From NCBI GenBank assembly GCA_946406115.1, contig OX291547.1:13397001-13461000 (forward strand): a DNA stretch of 64,000 nucleotides, given 5' to 3'. The notes beneath the pieces were generated by a model, which ran no database searches, had not been told where the DNA came from, and saw only the letters and a list, made by a program, of their open reading frames with translations. Below, piece by piece: positions 11,080 through 22,194 of the stretch. How positions within the stretch are numbered: the stretch's first letter is position 1; each line of letters opens with the position of its first letter. Position numbers and translations under genes: made by a program. The DNA comes from Apoda limacodes. Taxonomy: Eukaryota; Arthropoda; Insecta; Lepidoptera; Limacodidae.

Positions 11080-12040
11080 AAAAGTACCAAAAACATGCAT
11101 CTTCGTTTATTACATTAAATTGTTTGTATACTTTTTATTGTATAACAAAAATGGTTACAAAAGTTCGCTTAAAAAATTAAAACTATGACAATTGTTATAC
11201 AAGAGTCAGGCTAATCACTATAGTGGATTTTTTCCAGTCAACCTTTTGCGTATTGCGAATGTATGAAAACTTTATATAATAAGAGATATTATATTCATGA
11301 TACAAGAAAAAACAAGATAACAAGGACAGATACATAATTATGTACATGCGTATCAAATATTTTTGCATTAGGATTATTGCTTTTGAAAAAAAATACTTTC
11401 AAACGGTTAAACGATGGCTTATCTTTAAAATATTGTATTTTTACTATAAAAAAAACAAAACAAACTTTATTTCAGAGCATGTTCATAATAAAAGACCTAT
11501 ATTATTATTATAATAAATATATTTAATTAAAATAGGAAAAAATAAAATGAATTACCTATTGATTGTTTATTTTTTTTAATGACTGTTAATGACAGACGCC
11601 TGTTCTATTTTTTTCATTTTCATTTAAGAAAGCATTGAATAAAATTTGTCTTGTTTAAATTTCGTTTACAATAATATATATGTTTTTAACTATAAAATCC
11701 ATTTACTATACAATGTATGTGCTTGGTACCGTTTATCTCCGTGACAGTGTTCCGGAGAGTAGTCCGACCGAGAAACATCGTAAATCACAGTCGGCAAACG
11801 TACTGCCCGTTTGCACACGAGAGTGTGAAGATAAGACTCTATTTTGTATTAATTTACAGCAATAAACGTTGGGGTTTAAAATATCAATGTAAAATATATT
11901 TTATCGTAGTACTGAAAGCAGCTAGTAACTCGAAATGCGGAATGTCAATACTGTCACGACGAACGAGGCTTTCACCATTTACCAAGTATTTTTTATCAAA
12001 CAATCTAACTTGCCTCCATAACCAACGTACATAAAAAAAC
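11080..12040. other. no recognised feature
   Basis: AT-rich. 11225-11255 ('ttttttccagtcaacctttt') faintly resembles the LINE 3' UTR block at 5190-5225. ORFs at 11680-12034 show no domain. Confidence 0.45.
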
Positions 12041-12640
12041 GGGTTGCACTCCGGGAGTGCCGTCAGAAGTGTAAACTTGAATATTAACTATTTATTATAC
12101 TAGCTTTTTACTTCCAATCACTTCGTACCTATACATATTTATTTATTATAAATAATAATGTTTGTTTATTTACTTTTTTGACGTAGTACATTTGACATCT
12201 CAATCTGTCATAGAATTAAAATCCCATATCAAACCTCCCTGTACTATACACCATATACTATATACCCTGTACTATAATAATCGCCATTTTCTTAAAAAAC
12301 AACCTGGATATAACATTTTAACATGTGTAATCTGGACTTTGATCTTTTCACTAACCCAATTTCCTCTTACTTTTTATTCGTCCTATAGATTTAACATTTT
12401 TATCCCATCACAAAAAAGTGCACAACGCCGCGAAAGAAGTTTTTACTTTAAAATCAATATTTTTATTTTGCCAATCATCTTATTATGGCATGGCATTATG
12501 GTTTCCGTCTTGCAAATTTTTTTGGCGTATCATTATAGTTTCCGTCTTACGAATTTTCGATCAGCCTGACGCGAGTTTATCATTTTTTACCCATCACAAA
12601 AAAAAGTGCACAATGGCGCTAAAGAAGTTTTCACTTCAAT
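12041..12640 (+). mobile_element. non-autonomous DNA-transposon-like repeat, copy 1
   Basis: One end has the palindrome GCACTCCGGGAGTGC (12046-12060) followed by 'gtcagaagtgtaaac'; the other ends 'gtgcacaatggcgctaaaga' and 'agttttcacttc' (12606-12637). The inner ends share AGAAGTGxAAAC in inverted orientation. A second version of the right end sits at 12415-12450, so the end was duplicated or two copies are nested. Copy 2 at 54050-54725 is in reverse orientation and longer. Superfamily not assigned. Confidence 0.75.
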
Positions 12641-12734
12641 AAAAACTTGTTCCGTTTTCAAGTAGTACTTACACCTGATTATGTTTTGTAAACACATGAA
12701 TGTCGTAACTGACAGCCAACGTACCTTTGTGTAG

Positions 12735-13149
12735 TTAAGAGAATACGATTAATACGCGGCGCCTCACAGCGTGCTTCACACAAACGAATTTCCCACTTAT
12801 TTTTGCGTCTTACAAATAAAACACCATGAAATTTTGAAGACGTGCTCTAGGATTAAATATCTAGGTCTGCAGAGTGCCAGTTTTCTATTAAATAATTAAG
12901 TTGAAAAGCTACATAGGATTCTAGTTTTTCATACAAATGATCTCAAATAAGATTAAAAGTTAAAAAAAACTTTTTTCAGGATATTCGATTTGAATTTGAA
13001 TTATATAATATAATAAAAATTTCACAGTATTTTGATAGATAACATTTAAATTAGATATATATATTATTTGATCAATAAATGTGCAAAGCAAGTAGGAAAT
13101 TCGTTTGTATGAAACACGCTGCGAGGCGCTGCGAATCGTATCCTCTTAA
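12735..13149. mobile_element. TTAA-flanked MITE, copy 2, complete (415 bp)
   Basis: TTAA, then GAGAATACGATT at the left; AATCGTATCCTC, then TTAA (13146-13149) at the right. Inverted arms continue as GCGGCGCCTC.CAGCGTG.TTC and '.ACAAACGAATTTCC'. The best preserved of three copies within 3.9 kb. No coding capacity. Its right edge abuts the broken coding remnant 13149-13512, which it appears to have interrupted. Confidence 0.92.
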
Positions 13150-13512
13150 AAGTTCGGCGTACAATTCTACAGCTCCTCGTCGAAATTTAATCGACCACAG
13201 CAGCTGCTTTATTTCCTCGACATTTTTTTGATTTGAGTTTCTTAAGAATTGATAAATGTTGTTGCTATCAATAATATTTAAGACAGATGTTTTGCCCTTA
13301 TTAGAAAGGACCCTTACGCTTACATCTTCATCTAACTTAGCACTGAATCAGAAATCAGTAAATACATTATCAGTCATTTTGAAGCTGTTTTTACATCTTC
13401 ATTGTTTTTGACAATATTTAATACAGATCTAAGCGCACATTTTTTACCATTCATACTTTTAGTTCTGATTTCCACCTCAGCTTCAGACGTATCAAGCTAT
13501 TACGTTTATGTT
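13149..13512 (-). pseudogene. broken protein-coding remnant, family unknown, with internal repeat
   Basis: The minus strand has two long open pieces in different frames with no low-complexity bias. The upstream one starts around 13490 (DTSEAEVEIRTK) and includes CALRSVLNIVKNN; the downstream one includes KLDEDVSVRVLSNKGK, TSVLNIIDSNN and VEEIKQLLWSIKFRRGAVEL. The pieces resemble each other (E/D-V-x-x-R...VLNI), which suggests a duplicated domain. They are separated by a frameshift near 13378 and a TGA near 13355. The frame runs into the TTAA of MITE copy 2; after removing the MITE it would continue about 17 codons on the far side. I recognise no family. Confidence 0.6.
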
Positions 13513-13607
13513 ACAAGGGTGACTTAAATTTCAGCTTCTTAGGCTGCAATTATTAAAACAAAATAAAAATCATAAAAAAAACGTGCGATTTATGCCCTTG
13601 GTGTCGC

Positions 13608-13692
13608 ACGCGTCCATAGGTTATGGTGATTGCTTGACTAATGTCAAGGCAGGCAGACCGTCAGCTGGTTTGCCACCTTATGCTTGGTATAA
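13608..13692 (+). mobile_element. LINE 3'-end scrap with A-rich tail
   Basis: 'cgtccataggttatggtg' ... 'agaccgtcagctggtttgcc' ... 'ggtataaaaaaacaa' follows the last 80 bases of the intact LINE family, with more divergence than the 10.2-kb copy. Confidence 0.8.
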
Positions 13693-14190
13693 AAAAACAA
13701 TTGCGTGTAAAGTTAGAATAACAATTTAATGATATTAATAAATGGTTATTAATTATTACCTAAATAACTTTTACAGTAGTTGTTCCTAAAATAATTAAAA
13801 AAAAATCTTATCTACATACCTATATCGCGTAAGCACGTGCCGTCTATGCAAACATTATTTGTACAAATACGAAGATTAATTAAAGACATGTAAAGTAAGA
13901 GAGTTTTAATACAATCATTAAGATTAGGGTAACATCCCGAGGCGAAAACGATAATAAACTATCTTTATAATTGACGTAAGTTAAAGGGATCAGTTAAGAT
14001 TGAAAATAATAGTTAAAATTATAAAAATATTCCCTGAGATTGCACCCAGCGCCAAATGTACCAGACATTTGATAAAAATTCCTCTTTTTATAAATACATA
14101 CATAAATACATAGAAAATAAGTACCCATAGAAACAACAATACAAGCACTTTAATCATCTTAACGTTGTTTTAAATAAGTATAGCATTACA
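13693..14190. other. no recognised feature
   Basis: AT-rich spacer between a LINE scrap and MITE copy 3; no gene or repeat partner seen. Confidence 0.5.
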
Positions 14191-14192
14191 TC

Positions 14193-14511
14193 TTAAGAGA
14201 ATACGATTCGGAGCGCCTCTCAGCGTGCTTCATACAAACGAATTTCTTATTTATTTTTGGCAGTTCCTGATGAAACATCAAGAAATTTTGAAGACATTTT
14301 CTAGTAATAAAAATCTAGGTCTGCAGTGTGCCAGTTTTCTATTAAATGTTATAGTTCAAAAGTTATACAGAATTCTAGTTTTTCATACAAATGGTCTTAA
14401 AAAGATTTCTAGTTAATAAAAACATTTTACAAGATTTCGGAAAACCACAGCCAAAGGTATTCGGCTTCGGATTATGACTAAAAAATTTCACAGTTAATTG
14501 TTTCCTCTTAA
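14193..14511. mobile_element. TTAA-flanked MITE, copy 3, internally deleted
   Basis: TTAAGAGAATACGATTCGGA at the left and TCCTCTTAA at the right (TTAA at 14508-14511). The internal blocks 'tctaggtctgcag' and 'gaattctagtttttcatac' match copies 1 and 2. Most of the right inverted arm is missing. ORF 14225-14416 is a shadow of the repeat. Confidence 0.9.
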
Positions 14512-14779
14512 GGTAGGTAGAAATCTGAAATAAAAGATTTTATTAAAATTTTGTGTAAAATATGTTTCAGATTCAGTATGATTTTTGAGAAGCTAATTTG
14601 CTAGAATCATGTGTATGTAAATACAATAAAAAAACCTTCATCCAAATTTTTTACTTACGTAATCGATTTACATACCTAAATATATAAAAACTTTTTTTAC
14701 TTTTAAGTGATCATATATTGGCTTATTTTCTAGTACACTAAAAAATAATCAAATCGCTTCAAGTGGGCCTTTAAAATAT

Positions 14780-15425
14780 GAAGAGTTCCCTCGTCTCCAG
14801 GATCCCATCATTATATACTGACCTGATGACCATGAGACCACCTGGGAAGTGGGTATATACCCTTTTAAACAAAAAAAAATTTCGAAGCGGTTAAAGCGTC
14901 TTCGATTAATCGGGAAACAGACCTGAAAAAAAAAAGATTCTGACGAATTGAGAACCTCCTCCTTTTTATGAGGTCGGTTAACTACTAACATATTATTTAT
15001 ATAGACGACAATATTTCCAAAACAACTCATGAAATCTAAGCGTTTTTAATTATTTATGAGTAAAATAAAACTTATTTAAATATAATTACTTAATTTTTGT
15101 CTTCACTAGATTATAAAATATCGTCGTTTATGTAAGTGATAAGTTACTTTTGCTCGTAAGTGTACTAAAATATTGACGGCAAAATAAACCACATCAACAA
15201 AAATCCGTCGAGTTCTCAATTAATAACAGATTCATGCGGATGACGTCACGAAGTATCCATTTTTTCTATACCAAAACATTCTCCAAAATATAACAAATAC
15301 TTGTATGTAAACCGCATCAAAATCAGTTCAGCCAAACGCGAGATAATTGCGAACGAACATACTAACATAGAGGTTAAACTGAGATCTTCCTTTTTTTGAA
15401 GTCGGTTAAATAGTTAAAATACTAC
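14780..15425 (+). repeat. GGTCGGTTAA-type dispersed repeat (two pieces)
   Basis: 14780-14995 and 15175-15412 each end in a 'cctcctttttatgaggtcgg' or 'ttcctttttttgaagtcgg' block followed by TTAA. Between them are 'gaagtgggtatatacccttt' and the 'cgcatcaaaatcagttc' text typical of this moth repeat. 33650-33760 ('ccacctcggaagttataccc', 'gaagtcggttaa') is a further copy. Non-coding. Confidence 0.7.
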
Positions 15426-16680
15426 ATGAAGAATTAAACATTCCACCTATATGAAGTCGGTAAAATTAAGTAATACTAGTATCTAGTTAGATATTACAAG
15501 TTTGCTTACAAATATTACAAGGATACACATCTCATGGCCAACTATACTATACAGTTTAGAATTTTTTTATTTAAATATTTCTACAAAACTGCATGAAAGA
15601 ATAAAGAGACTGCGCAGAAGATTTTCAACAAACAGGGAATTAAAGGCTTATAACTGTAACTTTAGTTTTCTATACTTTACAAAACTTAGTTTTGAAAGTT
15701 TCAGTAAAGTTTGTCGAAAGCTTTTCAGTTTTCAAGTAACTCTACATTCTTAGGTGATTTTGCCGCTAGGATTTATTTTTTAATTAAATTTTATGTCCTC
15801 AAGGAGCTATGCAAACTAATTTAATGTTATGTGTGCTTTGTTTTTGTGTAACTATTTTGTTATAAATATTCGTAGAAACACAATTTAAGGTTATATATGA
15901 TTTTTACGCTTAAACTATTTTAAGCTTAAAAATCTCGATGAAAATATCAAAAAGTGGCTAAGCAATTTAAAAAGGAATCGTGAAATAGTTCGATGGCACA
16001 TAATTTCATCCTAAAATACACGAAAAAGACAATGAAATAATTGAGTAAGGGTACTGGAACAAAAAAATAATTAAGTAATTAGTTTCAATTACAAGTGAAA
16101 TTAAATAAGAAGAAGAAATAAAAAAATTATAAAAATTAAACCGACATTAAAACTGTAATTTATTCAATTAATTAACTAAAAAGGGGGAAATATGCCAACC
16201 ATTTTTTGAGGTCGGAGCCGCTCAGAAGCCACCGCAAGCAATGACACGTGTGTGTTTGCCTATATTCTAAATAGCCTCCCGTTAATAATTTTCTCCTCAC
16301 CACGCTAAATACTCAATGTAGGTACTATTACCGGTATTCCTAAAGGCTAACAAAAATACCTTTAAGTATACTTTTCGCAGTAAAATGTAATAAACAAGCG
16401 AAACATAAATGTTGCTTAGTTGATATATTTGACGAATATACTTTTATCGCTTACAATAGTGCCAAAACCTTTAAGCGGTGTAGAACATGAAAAGAAACGC
16501 AATATTCTCATTTGTTCTCCCTTTTCTTTGGACAAGGAAAAATCCCACTAAGAAAAAACTTACGAGTTTTCTCAGAACATTGATAAATGTGCTATTGTAA
16601 GGATGTATTACAAACACCTGTATCAGATCACTTAGTCAGCAAAATAGTTTTTCATTACCTACTTGCTTGAAACTAGTTTA
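15426..16680. other. no recognised feature
   Basis: AT-rich. 15415-15475 holds a further tgaagtcggt scrap; the open frame 15502-15753 shows no motif. Confidence 0.45.
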
Positions 16681-16683
16681 ATA

Positions 16684-16772
16684 CTAGCTTTTGCCTATGG
16701 CCCCATCCGCGCTAAATTTGGTTATTGGCGTGAAATTCCCATGAAAACTCCTTGATTAATTAAAGGAAGTTG
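16684..16772 (-). mobile_element. Helitron-like 3' end
   Basis: On the minus strand the sequence runs 'cgccaataaccaaatttag' ... 'ggcaaaagCTAG' and the next base is T (16683 is A on plus). This is the typical 3' end of moth Helitron-like elements, which insert between A and T. The 5' part is eroded; no TACTAATATT start was found within 800 bp. Confidence 0.7.
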
Positions 16773-17594
16773 GTTATAGCAAGCTCATTAACAGGAGGCA
16801 TAAAGGTGAATTGCCTATGCTAGAATTGAATTCTCAGTAAGCAAATCAAGACCAAATAAATAATCAAATATATTATATACGATATGATTTCAAGGTCTGA
16901 CATTAGCAAAAACGTAATACAATAAAAAAAAATTTGATAAAAAAATCAAAAACTCCCCTTCATTTTTCGTCAATTTTCAATTTTTTTTATAACGTTCCAT
17001 ACTAAGTTCAAATTCCAAATTGTATTTCCAATTGGTCTGGCTTTATGCCCTCTCCTAAGTTAAATGCTCGTCAAGAGGTTATGCTACATAATTTTTTTTT
17101 TTTGACAAATGTTTTCCGGATTCGCTGAACAGATCTGATTAAAAATTTAAGGAATGTGTTCTTCGGGATATGGTTCAGACTCTGAAAACGTAGTACTGCC
17201 TCTAAAAATCACCCACGGACGAATGTTATTTGGTTATAGTTTATCCTATGAAAGCTTTTGACATTGTCCTCCGTTTCTTCACCTATCGCTTTGTCAAATT
17301 AGAATCAATGAGCCTGTTTCCTCGGAAGATTTAAAAAAATCCGCCAGAAGCAGCACTAGTGGGGAGGGGGGTACAGGCTTATTGGATGCTCCGTTTCCAC
17401 GCGACGTGGAGGAAGGAGAAGGAAAGAAAATCCCGTTTTTGTATATTTATAATATCGATATAAATTGTAGTCAAACTGTTCTCATATTCTAATCCTGCGT
17501 TAGCTAATAGAATGTAAACGCTTGTTGTTTGCTAATAGAATGTTTTTGTCATCAAGGAGGTATACCAGGAAGTTGTTTGTTAAGTATGTATGTA

Positions 17595-17875
17595 TATATA
17601 AAGATTTAGTGATTTTTACTCTGATTTAAGAATTGTGTCTTTGTTTGAGGCAATTATAACATTGTAAAACAAAAGGAAGGTACCTTACATTTGTAAATAC
17701 CTCAATCAGTAAAATCTGTTATTAATTTATCTTGATACCTCGAGCCGATTCTTAAAAAAGGAGTCTTTAAAGATCAGAACCCTTAAAATATAGACTGCAA
17801 TATATATATTATAATTGCCTTAAACAAAGGCACAATTCTAAAATCAGAGTAAAAATCACTTAATCTTTATATTAT
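17595..17875. mobile_element. 281-bp element with 65-bp inverted arms
   Basis: Left arm 17595-17659 and right arm 17809-17875 are inverted copies with only a few mismatches. Both contain 'agtgatttttactctgattt', 'agaattgtg' and 'gcaattataa'. The spacer of about 150 bp is AT-rich and has no ORF. Looks like a MITE or foldback element. AT-rich flanks hide any target duplication. Confidence 0.85.
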
Positions 17876-18417
17876 CAGAAATATCCACAATCTATATTTC
17901 CTATCTTTTGAACGTTCCGGAAATGTGGTTTAAGGTCTTAATAAATCATAAATGTTCACTACGTGGTCAGCAAAACCGTTCGCGTAATCAACAGCCCATA
18001 AACCCTGACGACTTCCGATAACAGTTCACTGTCGAACCTACGTACTACGTAATCGTGCCCTGAAAATGTCGCGTGATAAAATACGTTACTGATAAATGCA
18101 ACGTCGTTCTTAACGCTTCAATAAACCGTATTTCTAAATGACTGGTCACTGTTTGTCAGACGGAAATAGCCTTAGGATTTTTCCATCATTAAAGCTGCGC
18201 CCTACCCAAACCTGCAGTTTTGTGATCGATTTTAAAATAGACTCCACTTTCATATTGCAAGTTTTAATCTAGAAAAAGAAATAGTTTTACACACTATACC
18301 TGTCTGCCTTGCCAACTCTGTCCTTATAATAAAATAAAATTATAATAAAAAAAAAACACAGTAAAATAATTTTATGATACTAACATAAAGTTAAAAAAAA
18401 AATAAGTTGATAAGATC

Positions 18418-18552
18418 GTGGAAAAAGTTACCCAGGCCGCCAGGTCACATCGGTGCCTCAAGTGGTGTCCGATCGGCTCGTCAATGTCGCCTTCTTCTAG
18501 GCGCTGCGATGCCCCCTGATCGGCGTGTCATTATTGTCCCGCAGATTCATAG
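18418..18552 (+). other. GC-rich island with open frame
   Basis: A sharp GC-rich block within AT-rich DNA, open in frame (18407-18604, product with RPPGHIGASSG and AMPPDRRVIIVPQ). The abrupt composition change suggests a fragment of a transposon or gene of different origin. No family is recognised. Confidence 0.35.
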
Positions 18553-19342
18553 GTTTTTTTATTATAAACCATATCACGTAAATAAATATTATATCAATCA
18601 TTGATGAGGTATATGTATATTAACATCTATGTATTTTGTATTTCCCACTTCACGAGTAAAGGTAAGCTTGTAGCTAGTAATATAAGTATGGATGTAATGT
18701 TTATTAACGTTGGCTATTGCATAATCGTAAATGTTTACAGCCTGTAATTGCAGGCAAGCACATTTACAGCATACAACTACTTCGGTGAACACCATATTAA
18801 TGTAGCCATAAAAATTATTGCGTCACGAATGATGTCATAAACTCAATCAGTTTGAAGCTAGTGAAATGAACAGGTTCCACCTTGAACGGGTTCATTATTT
18901 TTTCAATTAATTGGTCAGTTTAGTTGTTAAAGAAAACTTTTTTTGAAGGTCGATAAAAAAATAAAATATTTGAATCATTTAAATTTGAATAATTTTAATG
19001 TTATTTGAAAAGCGTCATCAGTACCTATGTGTATTGTATATGTTTAATAAACAGGGAAAAAATTTAAAAATATATTTTTATTTGTGTATATTGAATATTT
19101 TAAAGCCAGTATTGTAAAAGCTGTGGAAACAGCTTATTCTATTTTTAAAAGGATATTAAAAAACAATTAGGTGTAACCCCATAAAATACATAACACGTAC
19201 AAAATGCTCAAGTCTCGCAATGCAGTTCTGCAATAAAAAGTTGTGAAATCGAATGTAAACCATGTCGGTTAATTTAGTACCTACCTATCTATGGGAGCAG
19301 CTATCCATCCACTTTCTCATAAATTGATACCTAGTTAGTTAG

Positions 19343-19621
19343 CTAACAGTATTCTACATTAACCATATCAATATTAAATTCTCCTTTTTTATTTTCGGGT
19401 AATATATCTCTAGCCTCAGCTGCGGTCTTTCTTAGAGGCTTTGTTTGATGTATTGATGTTTGACAAGTCTGGACGGTAATGTTTCTAAATTTATTATATT
19501 CAGAAATTGCAGCCAAGTTGAAAATGATAAGAAGTAAAGCGCCAAGACTTGTCACTGTCAAAAGTGCCACATATGCTGGACCGCATGTGAATACTGAAGA
19601 ACCTATAACCATCAATGACTC
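19343..19621 (-). CDS. possible terminal exon of a membrane protein
   Basis: 92 codons are open from a TAG at 19622-19624 to the stop at 19343. The product has one strongly hydrophobic segment of about 24 residues (AYVALLTVTSLGALLLIIF) followed by a polar, charged tail. Membrane segment then soluble tail is what a C-terminal exon of a type I or multi-pass protein would show. A possible acceptor (TTCTTCAG) lies at about 19592-19599 on the minus strand. No homologue is recognised and no polyadenylation signal is clear, so a chance ORF cannot be excluded. Confidence 0.35.
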   Translation of the reverse strand, partial: ESLMVIGSSVFTCGPAYVALLTVTSLGALLLIIFNLAAISEYNKFRNITVQTCQTSIHQTKPLRKTAAEARDILPENKKGEFNIDMVNVEYC

Positions 19622-19949
19622 CTATGTATCGTAATAGCATACGTTATGCATATTGGAAACTGTTCATGAAACATAAGCTTTATTAATAACAAGCTTTTCC
19701 CGTGGTTCCACCCGCCCTAAGTTCTGTTATAAGTGTTGGATTTAAACTGCAACCAGGCCAAGCCAATATTTTACGTATAGGTTTTGTTTTTTCCGTATTA
19801 ATGGTTGAGTGGTTGCGACCTACTTGTACTTAGAAGCTTGTTTTAAGTGCAAAAGAATACGATAGGTAAGCGTAGGTAACTACCTAGTAACTACTTAAAA
19901 CGAATATTTAAAAAGGACAAGTACACCGTTATAATTAACATGAAACATT

Positions 19950-20122
19950 AAAATCATCCAAACATCTTAATCGCTAGTAAAAAACATCAGTAAAATCATC
20001 CAAACATCTTAACCGCTGGTAAAAAACATCAGTAAAATCATCCAAACATCTTAATCGCTAGTAAAAAACATCAGTAAAATCATCCAAACATCTGAATCGC
20101 TAGTAAAAAACATCAGTAAACG
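19950..20122 (+). repeat. four tandem copies of a 42-bp unit
   Basis: Unit: 'aaaatcatccaaacatctta', then 'atcgctagtaaaaaacatca', then gt. The four copies differ at one or two positions each, much less than the surrounding array, so this expansion is recent. Confidence 0.92.
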
Positions 20123-20641
20123 AATTAGTAAGTCTTTCAACCATCAAACCAATAATAAACATAACTACTTACCTAGTAGGTAGGTAGTAGTAGGCTACCT
20201 ACTTAAAAAGAGTCTAGGTATTTTACAAGGTTCAAGCGCAGCATGTACAAAATGTTAAAATACACTAAAGTTAACCAAACAACATCCAGATCGCTAGCAA
20301 ATAATATAAGTAAACAAATTATTAAGACATTCAATCATCATACTTATAATATTAAGCAAAATTATAAATGGACGAAAACCGCAACACGATAGGTAAGCGT
20401 TGGTACCTACCTACTTGTAATCAGTTAAGGAAGTTCAAGGTGATACCTAGGTTCAACGTGTATATAATATTGTACGCACGAACTTGTCTTTAGTGCAAAA
20501 GAATACGACAAGTAAAGCGTAGGAACCTACCTACTAAAAATGAATTTAAGATGTTCAAGTACACCGTGTAAAAAACACCAAAATTATCCAAATAACATCT
20601 TAATCGCTAGTAAATAATATCACAAATGAGTAAGCCTTTCA

Positions 20642-21080
20642 GGGCGCGTTCGTTCTGGGATTAAGATTTCCCACGAATGATACTTTTCACACTTTTGATA
20701 ACGCCAGTTTTGCCACCGACACCTACCGTTCGTTTAGCTTTGAAACGTTACTAACAAAATTTTTGGTTACAAAATTTGCAAAACGAACGCTTGACGTACA
20801 CACACTACGATAAAACACACACACACTACCATAAACAATGAATATGTATAGGAAGTTTGACAGATTAACACAAAAACCCCACCTACAGACATGGGTCTAA
20901 AGTTTCATTTTTCGGTGGCAAAAGTGACAAAAATAACAAAAATATCGAAAACGAACGAATGACAGTTTGTCACAGATGATACTAAAATTTTGATATTTTT
21001 GATACCAATGCTAAACGAACGGATGACAGTTGGCAAAAGTAATGAAAATAATGATTCTGCATCCCAGAACGAACGCGCCC
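20642..21080. mobile_element. 439-bp MITE with perfect 20-bp terminal inverted repeats
   Basis: Both ends read GGGCGCGTTCGTTCTGGGAT on opposite strands, with no mismatch. The 3-bp duplication TCA flanks it (20639-20641 and 21081-21083). The array it sits in has unoccupied paralogous sites (20130-20145 and 20318-20333, tttcaaccatca / attcaatcatca) with a single TCA, which confirms the ends. Short inverted and direct copies of AACGAACG occur inside. G-rich ends and a 3-bp target duplication fit PIF/Harbinger; no transposase is encoded. Confidence 0.93.
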
Positions 21081-21289
21081 TCAATCATCAACCCATTAAT
21101 ATATCTACCTACTTAAAATGAGTGGTTTAAGAAGTTCTCAAGCACAGCATGTTCTTAAGATACATTAAAATGGGTAACATTTTAACAACATCCTGATCTC
21201 CAGCAAATAATATTAGTAAACTTAATCACCAAACCAATAATATCAAGCGAAATTATATAGATAGACTTCTGCCGTACAGAACCTAAACC

Positions 21290-22055
21290 GTCGTAAGTGC
21301 ACTATTGGTGTTGTTTAGTTATATATAACAGGTTACAACAGATAAAATTATCTTTTAGGCAAACTAATTAAAATCTTAATACAATAATCAGAAGTTTGAT
21401 TTTAAAAGATCATTTTTGTCGTATGAACGCATTTTTGGCTTCAAAATTAAAAGAAAATGGCTAATGTGACGGAAAACGGATTAATTGATAATAATAATTT
21501 TAATATGCAGATTAAAATGTCGCATCACATTAGATTGTACCATCATTAAATAAGTAAAGTAGACAATAAAATACTTATCAATTACTTACTAAATTGCCAT
21601 AAATGTTTTCCCATACATTGAGTTTGTACGACAAATGGTGTCATACTATTTTTTGTATGAAGCTTACTAACTAAAGTGTCGTACTGACTCTCTTTAATTC
21701 ATTTTAGTTAGTATTATGTTGCAATTATACGAAAGAAAACTAACTAAACTGACGTAAGTATGTGAAATAAGACACTATAATTAGTTTTCATATTAAAAAT
21801 GTTAGTTCAAAACTACTGGTTAAAATTTTATAAAAGTAACTTGACTACTGCAGTTTAATTGGTAAAGTTTAACAAAACGTATCTAAAGGTTGTAAATAGA
21901 AAAAGAGTATTCGGACCTCTACGTCGTTTAAGTTTCTAGTTTTAGTTATTATAATATGTAATCGACAAATTGAAAATACCGTATCGTTCCAGGCTCAGTA
22001 CAAAACATTCTAAAAATAGCTTATTGCTCGTTTAAAAATTTGTATTATTTACATT
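21290..22055. other. no recognised feature
   Basis: AT-rich unique-looking DNA. Confidence 0.5.
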
Positions 22056-22079
22056 TTTGAAATATGCTTTGTGTAGTCG

Positions 22080-22130
22080 TAATAAAAAAAATAAGTGGCG
22101 GCGCTAGTTAGCAGCTGTTAACCTCTTAAA
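22080..22130. mobile_element. single arm of the GGCGGCGCTAGTTA MITE
   Basis: 'aataagtggcggcgctagtt' resembles the right arm of the 5459-5621 MITE. No opposite arm was found nearby. Confidence 0.55.
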
Positions 22131-22194
22131 TTAAGCTGTAATTTGTTAAAGGGATAGGGATTGAAGAGACAAAAAACCGGTTAATTGTGAGCTG

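Larger units (their letters stand above)
19845..21285 (+). repeat. degenerate tandem array (alternating A and B segments)
   Basis: Segment A ('gcaaaagaatacga', 'aagtacacc', 'catccaaacatcttaatcgc') begins near 19849, 20382 and 20497. Segment B ('ctacctacttaaaa', 'cagcatgt', 'cgctagcaaataatat') begins near 20195 and 21105. The second array half is split by the MITE at 20642-21080. Units are diverged, with GGTAGGTA runs between them. Confidence 0.8.

Noticed and set aside
18418..18552. Host exon encoding RPPGHIGASSG
   Set aside because: Isolated GC-rich block, no recognised domain or splice sites; reported only as a composition anomaly.
19950..20122. CRISPR-like array
   Set aside because: The 42-bp units are directly adjacent without unique spacers, in a eukaryotic genome; a plain tandem repeat.
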